Notes under the pieces: model-generated | What the model saw: the letters and a program-made list of their open reading frames with translations, nothing else | Database searches by the model: none | Told to the model about the DNA's origin: nothing | NCBI GenBank assembly: GCA_009103225.1 | Contig: RHPI01002069.1 | Span: 2,039,601-2,103,600 of the forward strand | Direction of reading: 5' to 3' | Source of the DNA: Chlorokybus atmophyticus | Taxonomy: Eukaryota > Streptophyta > Chlorokybophyceae > Chlorokybales > Chlorokybaceae | Length of the DNA stretch: 64,000 nt | Position numbers and translations under genes: made by a program | Shown: positions 23,311 to 33,440 of the stretch, in pieces | Position numbering within the stretch: the first letter of the stretch is position 1 | How the letters are laid out: the number at the start of each line of letters is the position of its first letter

Positions 23311-26300
23311 ATGGAGTCTAGCTACGACAAGGGGCAGATTGCATAGCTGGACACTGACAACTACAGTACCTGGTGTGTGGAGATGAAGGCCTTGCTGATA
23401 CACAAGAGGCTATGGAAGCATGTGGATTCGAAGGCGACACCACCACCTGTTGGAGAGACGTCTGTATGGCTTGAGAGCTCGCAACAGGGACTTGCCTTGA
23501 TTGTGTTGAACTGCAAGGCGTATCACTTTCCCATGCTATCTGCATGTGAGGATGGTAAACAAGCTTGGGAGAAACTTGAGTCCGTGTTTCAAGCCAAGAA
23601 CAACGCAAGGAAGCTGTCACTGAAGAAGCAGCTGAACTCCATCAAGAAGGAAGCTGGTGAGCCTGTCACAAAGTATTTGTCGCGTGCGAGAGAGTTGTGG
23701 GCGAACCTTACTGATGTCGGGAGCAAGATGGAGGAGGAGGACGTTGTGCTGGCTGTGCTGAACGGGCTACCATCTGAGTATGAGGTTGTCACTACTCTAC
23801 TGGAGACATCGTCATCGGTTCTTACCCTGGACGACGTGCTGCCCAAGCTACTCACCGTAGAGCAGAAGACAACAAAGAAGGACGACCATGCAGATGCTGT
23901 GGTTTTCTACAACAAGTATAGAAGGCCTGAAGGACACGACAAGCAGCTACGAACTGGCAACCGTGACAACAAAACTGGAAGCAGTACTGGTAAACGACAT
24001 GCCAAGCTGAGATGTCATACCTGTGGAGTGGTTGGACACTTCAGCAAAAATTGTCCCAAGCGTTATCATGATGGAGGCGCAAGCACCAGCGGCAAAGAGA
24101 AGGCGTTTGCATTTGCTGCATCATTGGGAAGACACCATGAAGTTGGGTGATCGACTCTGGATGCGAGAGGCATCTCACGCCACATGTGGAGCTGTTGGAG
24201 GACTACACGAAGCTGACTCATCCTGTAAAAGTGGAGGGCTTCAATGGTCATGTGCTGGAGGGCATTGGGGTTGGGAGCGTGAAGCTTCATACCCAGGTCG
24301 GTGACACTGTTCATAAGGTCTTGTTGAGGGAGGTGTTGCACGTTCCTGGTGCTGCTGCGAGCCTATTTAGTGTAGCGACCGCTGAGCGCGTGGGAGCTGA
24401 GGTCATGTTCAAGAATGGCCGCTGTGAAGTGAAGCTGGATGGGGTCGTGTGCATGGAGGGCGCTAAGCATGGAGGGCTCTACCTGGTACGACAACCTTGT
24501 CATATGCAAGCCTTGGTGGTGAAGGAGAAAGAGACTGCGGAGCTCTGGCATCGAAGGTTCGGGCACATGGGCTACGGCAATCTCACTCGGTTGGTCTCAA
24601 AAGACATGGTTGTTGGCATCAACCTGAAGAAAGAAGACTTTGAAACCGCATCAGGTGTGCACTGTGAACCATGTGTGTTGGCGAAGCAGCATCGCGTGCC
24701 TTTCCCGTCATCTTCATCGCATAGTCAGCATCCTGGCGAGCTTGTGCATATGGATGTTTGCGGGCCTATGCGCGTTGTGGCGAAGGGAGGGGTAAGGTAC
24801 TTTGCGACATTCCTCGACGACTACAGCAAGCTTTCCATCATCTTCCCATTGAAGATGAAGTCTGAAGTTGCTGGAGCTGTGCGTACTGTCGTGGCATTGC
24901 TAGAGACACAAGGTGGCAAGAAGGTGAAAGCAATGCGGAGTGATCGAGGAGGGGAGTACATCAACAACGAGTTGAAGGAGTACTTCCCCAGCAAAGGCAT
25001 ACGCCACGAGACAACGGCACCCTACACCCCGCAGCAGAATGGAGCTGCTGAGCGTCTGAACTGGACCCTGATGGAGCGAGTACGAGCCATGCTCAACGAC
25101 AATCAGCTGGAAGACAGTTTGTGGAGTGAAGCTGTCCTCACCGCCAACTATATACGCAATCGGTCACCTGTGAGTTTCGAGCAGAAGACACCGTGGGAGC
25201 TCTTCTACGGCACTGCACCAGATGTGAGTGGCATGCGTGTGTTCGGGTGCATAGCATATGCACTGGTGCCCAAAGCTTTAAGGCACAAGTTGGAGCCAGT
25301 TAGCCAGAAAGGCGTTTTTGTTGGCTATGAGCCGGGTTCCAAGGCTTACCAGATCCTGCTGGAAAAAGAGCAAAAGGTCATTGTAAGCAGAGATGTGGTG
25401 TTCCACGAGGGTTCATCACAGAGAGAAGCGGGTTTCTACCCCAAAGATGAAGATGAAGCACAGGCGCATGAGTCTTTTAAGTGTGTGAAGACCGAAAGAG
25501 GCGCGGCTGTCATCGACATGGGTGCGAAGGAGAAGGACTTGGCTGTGGCTAGCAATGAAGAGCGGCATCAGCATCAGTCATCTCGGAGGTACTCTGAGAG
25601 GGAGAGAAACGAGCCAGACTTCTTCCACAAGGCACTTGCAGCAAAAGTGCATGAGGACAGTGAAGAGCCAAGCACCTACTTGGAGGCATTGCGGGCACCT
25701 GATGCAGAGCAATGGCAGCGAGCTATGGACGAGGAGATTGCGTCACTCCATGCCAACAACACTTGGGTGGTGGAGAAGCTCCCTGCAGGTGCGAAAGCTA
25801 TCCCTGTCAAATGGGTCTTCAAGGTGAAGCGTGATGGTCAACGCAACATCGAGCGATACAAAGCAAGGTTGGTGGCAAAGGGCTTTATGCAGCAAGAGGG
25901 AGTGGACTTTATTGAAGTCTTCGCGCCTGCAAGTAAGCATGTCACCTTTCGGGCATTGTTGGCTATGGTTACTGCGGAGGATCTAGAGATGCATCACCTC
26001 GATGTGAAGACTGCATTCCTCTACGGAGAGCTGGAGGAGGAGATCTACATTGAGCAACCACCTGGCTATGAAGAAGGCATGCGCGGTACGGCCTGCAAGC
26101 TGATTAAGGCGTTATATGGGCTACGACAAGCACCCCGTATGTGGCACATCAAGTTGACTCAAGAGCTTGAGTCACAAGGCTTCAAGGCATCTACTGCTGA
26201 TCCGGGGCTCTTCTTCCATGATGAGAAGAAGGTGTGGCTACTCGTGTATGTGGACGACATCATCGTCACTGCCAGGCGGGTGGAGAACCTGCAAGAAACA

Positions 26301-27209
26301 AAACTAGCGCTGCAGCAAGCATTTTCTGTTCGTGATCTCGGGGAGGCCAAGTGGTTCCTTGGCATGGTGATCGAGAGCGACAGGGCTGCGCGTACAATTA
26401 AGATCAGCCAGGAGCAGATGGTGAAAAGACTTACAGCCAAGTTTGGGATGACTGAGGCAAAGACCAAGTCTACACCTCTGGCGGTTGGTACAAGCCTCAT
26501 CAAGGCAAAGGACGGGGAGGTACTCAACAAGGCTCAATATCCATACGGTGAGCTTGTAGGCAGCATGCTCTACTTGGCAGTGTGCACACGGCCGGATATT
26601 GCACATGCTGTTAGAGTTCTTGCTCGCTACATGTCTGCACCATCGCTTAAGCACTAGAAGGCTGCAAAGGCAGTGCTACGCTATGTGGCTGGGAGCGCTA
26701 CTGTTGGCATCAAGTTTGGTCGCGGTAATATGGAGTTGATGGGATATTGCGACTCTGACTTTGCTGGGGACCTTGATAGCCGAAGGTCTACTACGGGCTA
26801 TGTGTTCATGCTCAACGGAGGAGTTGTGAGCTGGAACAGCAGGCTACAGCCAACGACGGCGGCATCCACATCTGAGGCGGAGTACATGGCAGCAGCAGCA
26901 GCAGTGAAGGAGGCATTGTGGCTTCGCAAGCTGATGGCAGATCTTGAGCATCCCATGGCATGCATCATGATCAACTGCGATAATCAGGGCGCCATCAAGT
27001 TGCTGAAGCACCCCATTGCGTCTTTACGCACGAAGCACATTGATGTTATGCATCATTTTGTGCGAGACAGAGTCACCAGGAAGGAGATTGCCTTTCAATA
27101 CTGCAATACTGAAGACATGCTCGCAGACTTTATGACCAAGCCATTGTCACCGGTGAAGTTCAAGGCATGTTGTGTTGGTCTTGGTATTTGTGTCTTAGCA
27201 GGAGCTTGA
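23311..27209 (+). pseudogene. Copia-A gag-pol polyprotein, broken
   Basis: Copia polyprotein of about 1300 codons in the order gag, protease, integrase, reverse transcriptase, RNase H. Visible are the gag start (DTDNYSTWCVEMKALL), zinc knuckle CHTCGVVGHFSKNC, protease VIDSGCERHLTP, pre-integrase WHRRFGHMGYGNL, integrase TPQQNGAAERLN, RT active site LLVYVDDIIVT and RNase H YCDSDFAGDLDSRRST. Damage: an in-frame TAG near codon 12 (a Lys codon in Copia-B), a frameshift near 24147 between gag and protease, and a TAG at 26655-26657 where Copia-B has Trp. It is otherwise well preserved. The product would copy the element RNA into DNA and integrate it; this copy cannot do so unaided. Confidence 0.93.
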
Positions 27210-27230
27210 GTCAAGCTGCCTGCGTGGGAG

Positions 27231-27738
27231 TGTTGACGGACGACATCCAGTCAGCCTGACTCCCATAGACTAAGGCATTAAGTGTTAGAAATGGCTAAGT
27301 CCTTTTGCACGTCGCACTTGCAATACGAGGACTGATATGGAGCAGTTGTGAGTCTAGAGCTCGATATCGGTACAGACTGCTGGCGGACACTCGAAGACTC
27401 CGGACTTGGGAGAATCTGGAAGAGTCTGGCGACAGGCCAGAGCTTCGGTAGAAGTTGCAGAACTTCGTGGCTACTTAGTTGCAAGGAACGTGGCATAGCT
27501 TGTTGAAAAGGTCTTGAAGCTGGCTACGTGGAGCAACTTAGAGCACCTCAATAGGACGCTTGTAGAAGGCGCAGGATCTTCTAGAGTAGAGGTGTGTAGT
27601 CTGGCTAAGTATATAAGCTAGCGGACTACACTTGCTTGAATGGAATAGTGATTGCTTTTAGCTCAAGCCTTGGCGGCTGTTGTGTTGTATGTGTCATGCC
27701 CTGCCCTGCTGCATGTGTCCACTAGCTTCCCCACAATA
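27231..27738 (+). repeat. Copia-A 3' LTR
   Basis: 508 bp, six substitutions from the 5' copy. The preceding GCGTGGGAG is a weak purine-rich tract. Confidence 0.95.
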
Positions 27739-27743
27739 ACTAC

Positions 27744-28668
27744 TGGCCCACAAGGAGATGCGGAAGTACATGGACCAAGAGGAGGAGATGATGGAGATCT
27801 TCTGGTGACTGAAGAAGAAGAGTACGTGAAGTACTTGGAAGAGGAGGCGTCCTTGATACGTGGGAGCTGAAGATGTCAGCTCGTGTTGCTGAGTGCGAGG
27901 AATACTTGGTGGAGCGTGGTGAAGCGCGTTAAGGAATGCGAGAGGCAACCCGTGGTAAGCACGTTGATGTGCTTGGTGGAAGGAAGGGGAGCAGATGGCA
28001 ACCCTTGAGGTCGAGCACGGTGGAGTGTTTGATGGACCTTCCGAGAAGGGGAGCGAGGGCAGTCCTTGGTGAAGCACGGTAAAGTGCTTGGTACTTTGGT
28101 TGAAGCATGTGGAGTGCTTGGTTGAAGGTGCATGCGAGGAAGCGTGATGAGCATCCTGGAAGCGTGATCACTTGGAAGCTGGACATTGAGCATCCTAGAG
28201 GCGTGAAGCTTGGAGGCTATACGCAGAAGCATGTGGACGTGGACATGAAGATGGCCATGGTGTGCGCAAGGTTGCTGCATTGACAAGGGTGGTTGAGGAT
28301 GGAGTTTCAAGATACCACAAGGTCATGAGCAACAAGGAGGCACGGATAGGTTGCGATTGCGGAGCCCGTGGGAGCTGCAAGTGGTGGAAAGCAAGTTGAC
28401 CAGAGGAGTCATGGGCTGATACCAGAGGCGGAGGCACTGTCAACGAGGACAGATGCAGCGGGTGCATGAAGGCAACATGTATGTACAGCAAGGAGCAAGG
28501 TTGGTGGTCAACCATGAGGCTCGAGTTGCTGTGGAAGTGAATGACTTCAAGATCATCCATGAGAAGCATAGAGGCACGAGAACAAAAGGTGAAGGCTTGC
28601 GTGAGAGCAAGCGGTGTGCGTGAGTAATGGAGGAGCTGATGTTGAAGGACAAGCTGCCCGCGTGGGAG
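27744..28668 (+). other. Copia-C internal remainder
   Basis: 925 bp of Copia-C between the Copia-A insertion and the 3' LTR. It is GA-rich, and short motifs such as AAGCACG, GTGCTTGGT and GCATGTGGA recur imperfectly. No gag or pol motif is present and plus-strand frames are short (the longest opens with a Glu-rich stretch near 27810-27850). The end GCGTGGGAG before the LTR equals the end of the Copia-A internal region, supporting common descent. Confidence 0.6.
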
Positions 28669-29125
28669 TGTTGAAGGTATTACATGGGTGATGCTTGTAT
28701 CCGGTCAGCTTGCCCTTCATACAGGAGTCGAGGGTCGAAGGTACCAGGAAGAAGCGCGTGGACTCCAGACTTAGCAAGACGGTCGAGTCATGACGGACTC
28801 CGGACCAGGCTGCTTGGTAGAGCCTTCAAAGAAATCGCGTAGCTTTGTGGATACGTAAGCTTAGCAGGCATGGCTTAGCTTGTTGAAAAGCTCTGGTTGT
28901 GATCTAGACAGCGTAGCTTACAGAACAGCAATCGGCTGAGTATAGCGCACGCGGTGCTTGCCAATGTAGACGTGTGTAGAGACTGGCGGGGTATAAAGCC
29001 CAGACTTGTTGCAATGAAGAAAAGAGGTCACGATGTAGCATGTGTGCGTATGCTATGGCGGCAGTAGCAGTTATACTCCTGTGTTGGTGTTGTTGGCGTG
29101 TCACTTGCACGTGTGTATGTCAACA
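28669..29125 (+). repeat. Copia-C 3' LTR
   Basis: 457 bp, TGTTGAAGG to GTATGTCAACA, with 16 differences from the 5' copy and no length change. Confidence 0.92.
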
Positions 29126-29130
29126 CCCTC

Positions 29131-29245
29131 ATAGTGACAAGTGCTCTATGCAGCTGGTCTGCTGCTGCCGGGTAGTACGGGCAGGTGGAGTCGGTGTTCT
29201 CCCTGGTGTACATGCTGTGCTGTAGGACACACAGTCAACAAGCCA
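29131..29245 (-). repeat. Gypsy LTR copy X1, second part
   Basis: Completes the 240-bp LTR begun at 21890. It ends AGTCAACAAGCCA, the same end as the copy at 29835-30074. Confidence 0.85.
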
Positions 29246-29834
29246 CTACCATAGGTAGCGCTGTTTACACAGTTCTTTGCATGAGTGGAAGAGAGATTGT
29301 ACTGTTAAGTGAGATGAATGAGCAAGCAACACGTGGATGCCATGCATTGACTGATGCCAACAAGCACACCGCGACCAAGTACACCAAGCTCACAACAAGG
29401 ACAAGCACAGTGCACAAGAGCATGCACAGGCTCTCACACGGTGAGGGGATTCTTGGGAACCGGGACGGTGTGTTTCGTAGTTCAAATCGCTTCACAAGCT
29501 CTTAGCTTTCTCACTCACAGTGTCACCAGCTGATCCGGTGAACACGGTGCCTACTTATACAAGTCAAATCATGACTGTTCAGAACATAAGCTAACGGTTA
29601 TATCGAGGCTATTTCCGAAGAAATCCCCACTCGATATAGAACCCAACTTATAACTGAACTCACAACTAAACAGCTACGCGCGGTGCCTATGTAGGCTATG
29701 GTCATGAGCTACTCTAGAGACATGACCTAGCTACTGGTCAGTGACGCACACGGGTCGCCATGCTGGTAAGCCGGGCGAGGGTCTCGCTGTAGGCCCGATG
29801 AAGACTGGCATGCTCAGGCGATAGGCATGACAGC
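29246..29834 (-). repeat. Gypsy leader copy between two LTRs
   Basis: 589 bp nearly identical to the Gypsy leader at 44417-45021. Here it lies between LTR copies X1 and X2 with no coding region. The junction to X1 falls in AGTCAACAAGCCAC, present both at the LTR end and in the leader near 44417. A recombination or template switch at this ~14-bp homology would delete everything between leader and LTR. Confidence 0.75.
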
Positions 29835-30074
29835 TGTCGGGTCGAGGGGAGTCGAGGGTCACTCTGTCTCGGACAGCTGCAGGGACAGACATGCTTGCTA
29901 GACATGCTACTGCGCCACATTTGTAACGCGCAGCAAAAGCAAAAGATAACCCAACCCTCATTGTGACAAGTGCTTTGTGCAGCTGGTCTGCTGCTGCCGG
30001 GTTGTATGGGCAGGTGGAGTCGGTGTTCTCCCTAGTGTACATGCTGTGCTGTAGGACACACAGTCAACAAGCCA
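29835..30074 (-). repeat. Gypsy 3' LTR (X2)
   Basis: 240 bp. On the minus strand it starts TGGCTTGTTGACTG and ends CTCGACCCGACA. It is immediately preceded (minus strand) by seven G at 30075-30081, a good polypurine tract. It also serves as the 5' LTR of the leader-only derivative on its left. Confidence 0.75.
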
Positions 30075-30119
30075 CCCCCCCTGAGCTTTGGGGGAGGTTC
30101 CAGCTCCAGAGCTCAGCTG

Positions 30120-30701
30120 CTAACGCAAGTGAGGAGGGCCGTTGGTACGGCAATCGTCGCACCAATACTCCTCCATGGGTATTGCGTCCAAAGGTGGCTC
30201 TAGGCAGTAGCAATGCGAGCCCTTGTTGCAGCCATTGCAGAGCATCATGAGTGCGTCGTCGTCGGCGCTGCCGCAGCGTTCACAGCGTGTGCTGCGCGCG
30301 GGACGAGGGTGCTGGATACGCCCGAAGCCGGCTACGTAAGGAAGGTGACATGGCGCGCAGTTCACCGTGTTGTCCTTCAACCTCTCTCCGTTTTGACCGA
30401 GGAGGTCCAACACCCCTGTGGGGTACACTTTGAGTACCTTGTAGACGGTGCGGCCCACGGAGGTGTCAAGCGTGTCTTTGGTGGCTGCCACGCGATAGGC
30501 AAAGTCCCCCGCTTGGAACCGCCGTTGGCGCTCTTTGTAGAAGCCGCTGCGTACGCGCTCGTAGCGCAGCGTGTTGCGGTGCTGCGTGATGCGCAGGTTG
30601 TTAAAGGCCATGGGGACGGTGCGCTCGAAAAGCGCGGGGCGCGTGGTGATGTCGTGGTGCATCCAGTCAGGGTCGTTGAGGTTGTCCACGACGCGATCCA
30701 C
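30120..30701 (-). pseudogene. Gypsy integrase C-terminus with PHD finger
   Basis: Last 193 codons of the Gypsy polyprotein. First comes the tail of the integrase, including an SH3-like module (AGDFAYRVAATKDTLDTSVG, then GRTVYKVLKVYPTGVLDLLG). Then a canonical C4HC3 PHD finger at about 30284-30150: CERCG, an 11-residue loop, CNGC, H-C-Y-C and W-C-D-D-C with the expected spacing. PHD fingers read histone H3 tail modification states; at the end of an integrase it would be placed like the chromodomain of chromoviruses and could steer integration to particular chromatin. The frame is continuous with the upstream integrase apart from a TAG at 30708-30710. It ends at TGA after NGPPHLR. Confidence 0.85.
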
Positions 30702-30707
30702 CTCCTG

Positions 30708-31951
30708 CTACGCACGAAAGGGGAGCAATGGTGGTCGCCCGAACAGCAGGTAGTACGGGCTGTACTCACGCAGAGCCGCCTGCTTTGACAATCGATATCC
30801 GAGGACCACCCACGGGAGGTGGTCATCCCAAGTGTTCTTCTCATACTCCAGCACGTACTTACGGAGTGCCTTCTTGATGGTCTGCACTGTACGCTCGGCG
30901 AGACCGTCGGCTTGAGGGTGATCACGCGAGGTACGACAGTGGTCGATGTAACACTTGTCCAAGAGGGTGTCGAACTCCCCTCTGAACTCAGTACCTTGGT
31001 CAGTGATGACCTCGGCGCAGCTGCCAAATCGGCTGAGAACGTGAGAGAGGAAGGCACCCCCCTGCTGCTCTTGTCGGGTAATGGTACCAGCTCCACCCAT
31101 TTGGAGAAGTGCTCGATCATGATTAGGATGTAACGGTTGCCACGCGCTGAGGGTGCCAAGTCTCCCAAGATGTCGAGCCCCCATCGATAAAAGAGACCGG
31201 AGATGGGGAGTGGGTGTAGGGTGGCGCTACGCGTGTTGAGGCTGGCGCGCACCATGTTACACTGCTGGCAGTGGCTGACGAACCCCTGCACCTGTTTTGT
31301 TAACCGATACCACCAATATTGTGCCCTCACTAAGCTGACTGTACGCTTGACACCGAAGTGTCCAAGCTCAGTGTGGAGGGAAGTGATGATGCCCTCGCGC
31401 GTGACTGGTGTCGGCACTTCCTTGTCTTCGTCATGGAAGCGGCGATATAGCTTGTCACCTGCCCATCGATAGTGACGGGTGCGTTGGTTGACACGGTCCT
31501 TTACGCGGGCACTCATGCCGGAGGGAAGCTGGCCACTTTGAAGAAAGGAGAGTGATGGCTTGTCCAGCCATATGTCCTGCCGGGTGTCAGTGGGCGCCAG
31601 CTCTGTGTCATCAACTTCAATGTCAACTGCGTGGGCGTCTTCCAAGGGTGTGGTTGCCGCAGGGCCGGTAGGCTGAAGGGCAGGAATCTCCTCTGCCATT
31701 GCTGAGGCAATGGTGTTGGTCTTGTGCCCTGAGCGCAACGCGGCAGCCGCAAACATGGCTGCCATGGTGGGGGTTGTTGCTGCAGGGACGAGCTCATGCC
31801 GAGCTCCAGTTGCATCGTTGATGCTGAGGTGAGGGTTGCGACTGAGGCCATCGGCGTCTTGGTTGGTGAGGCCAGCGCGGTGGTCGATCTCGTACTGCTG
31901 CAACAGCAAGGCCCATCGAGCAAGTTTCCCTGTCAGATGTTGGTTGGTCAT
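30708..31951 (-). pseudogene. Gypsy RNase H end and integrase, broken
   Basis: Begins in the RNase H (LITDHQPLKWLM just upstream, then LARWALLLQQYEIDHRAG and ADGLSRNP). It continues through a low-complexity spacer to the integrase: H2C2 zinc finger (LHTELGHFGVKRT ... HCQQC), DDE core with YRWGLDILGDLAP, EVITDQGTEFRGEF and HPQADGLAERTVQTIKK. All three acidic residues are visible. A frameshift lies between the first and second acidic residues (around 31070-31130), and the end meets an in-frame TAG at 30708-30710. Integrase inserts the cDNA into the genome. Confidence 0.88.
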
Positions 31952-31980
31952 CAGCCACTTGAGGGGCTGATGATCGGTGA

Positions 31981-33440
31981 TTAGCTGGAACTGCCGACCA
32001 AAGAGGAAGGGTCAGAAGAAGGAGATGGCCCACACTGCAGCGAGGCACCCCCCCTTGTAGCTGCTGTAGTTGGCCTCGGCGTTATTGTTGCTTCGGCTGG
32101 CGTATGACACCACCCGCTCCTTCTTGTTCTCAATCGTGCTACACCAGCACCGCTCCCATCCCCAGCTTGCTCTCGTCGGTATGAAGGATGAAAGGCTTGG
32201 CGTAGTCCGGACGTTGAAGGATGGGAGCGGTGGTGAGCCTGCTTTTCAGCTCCTCGAAGGCCTGCTGTTGCGGCTCCTTCCATGCGAACTCCACCTCCTT
32301 CTTCGATAGCTTGTTGAGGGGCCTTGCGATCTTCGCGAAGTCCTTCACGAACCGGCGATAGTAGTTGGCAAGTCTCAAAAAAGCGCGCCGACGTGTGAGG
32401 TCTGTCGGGGCAGAGATAGCTGCCAGAGCCTCTACTATTGCCTGCTGCACATACACACCGTGGGGCACAATCATGTGCCCTAAGTACAGCACCTTGTGGG
32501 TGAAAAAGGTACACTTGTCGGGGTGTACGGTCATCCCCACTCCCTTGAGTCGTTTCAGCACCGCTTCGATGTGCTGAAGATGCTCCTCGTTGCTGCGGCT
32601 GAAGATGAGGATGTCATCGATGTAGCACCGCGCGAAGTCCAGCCCCTTCAAGGCCTTGTCCATGACGCGTTGAAACTTGGCGGGGGCATTCTTCAGCCCA
32701 AACGGCATTACCTTCCATTGGTACAACCATCGGTTGCCCCAGAAGAAGGTCTTGTGCTTGTCCTCGTCCTTGATGGCGATTTGGTTGTACCCTTGACGCA
32801 TGTGCAGGATGCTGAAGACTGTGCAGTCTCCCACATCATCAAAGATACCCTCTGCTGTGGGCATGGGGTACCTGTCTTGCTTGGTCTTGTTGTTGAGGGG
32901 GCGATAGTCGCCACACATGCGTCGCTCTGTCCAGTTGCCTGCTGAATTCTTCTTCAGTGGCATGACGGTTGCTGCTGTGAAGTCCGATGTGGACTCTTCG
33001 ATAAGGCCTGCATCAAGTAGCGCCTTACATTCCTGCTCCACCAGGTCCTCTTCCAACTTGGACAGCCTGTATTGCCGCCGGAACACCAGCTCAGTGTCCA
33101 CCAGCTCGATGTCCATCTGGTACACTGAGCATGTACCCAATGCCTTCACATTGAAGCTGAATTGGCTCCTCCATTTGTCGAGGAGAGCCTCCAGCTTCTC
33201 TCGAGTGTCTTTTGTGGCCAAAGGGCCAATGGCATGGTCCCATGAGGTCGCATTGGCAACCACGGGAATGTCCTCCACTGTCACTGCTGCTTGCTCCTCC
33301 ATGTGGACCACCTCGAGGGCTGTGTGAGCGGCCTTGGTGTCGACAACGCGATCAGCCCACCCCCCAGCCAAGTGTTCGAGATCCTCGAAGGACACGTGGC
33401 GGTCCTGCAATGCGAAGCTCAGCTCCAGCAGCCATACCAT
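31981..33440 (-). pseudogene. Gypsy reverse transcriptase / RNase H
   Basis: Open for 433 codons (33440-32139). Reverse transcriptase blocks are MCGDYRPLNNKTKQDRYPMP, the FSILHMRQGYNQIAI block, the active site FARCYIDDILIFS (Tyr-Ile-Asp-Asp) and LGHMIVPHGV. The RNase H start is FILHTDESKLGMGAVLV. Below 32139 the similarity continues in shifted frames with a TAG, a TGA and two frame changes within about 150 bp before resuming at 31981. The N-terminal part of this ORF is the C-terminal tail of the methyltransferase domain, so the two are fused in frame apart from a TAG at 33447-33449. Confidence 0.92.

Larger units (their letters stand above)
22684..27738 (+). mobile_element. Copia-A LTR retrotransposon inside Copia-C
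   Basis: 5.06-kb element with 508-bp LTRs (22684-23191 and 27231-27738) that differ at six positions and share length exactly. Target duplication ACTAC flanks it (22679-22683 and 27739-27743). It interrupts the gag codons of Copia-C. The LTRs start TGTTGACGG and end CACAATA. Confidence 0.95.
22015..29125 (+). mobile_element. Copia-C, non-autonomous Copia element hosting Copia-A
   Basis: Two 457-bp LTRs (22015-22471 and 28669-29125; 16 differences) flanked by a perfect 5-bp target duplication CCCTC (22010-22014 and 29126-29130). Once the nested Copia-A is removed the internal region is only about 1.1 kb. It starts with an initiator-tRNA-like primer site and keeps the first ~30 codons of a Copia gag (MDSLKIAIGLLDVDDYNTW, from 22604) but no protease, integrase or reverse transcriptase. 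It most likely moved with enzymes from a related Copia. Confidence 0.9.

Noticed and set aside
29246-29834. An independent short LTR element flanked by X1 and X2.
   Set aside because: No matching target duplication is found outside the two LTRs (GGGGT before X1, CCCCC after X2), and X2 directly abuts the Gypsy polypurine tract, so sharing of an LTR with the Gypsy is the simpler reading.
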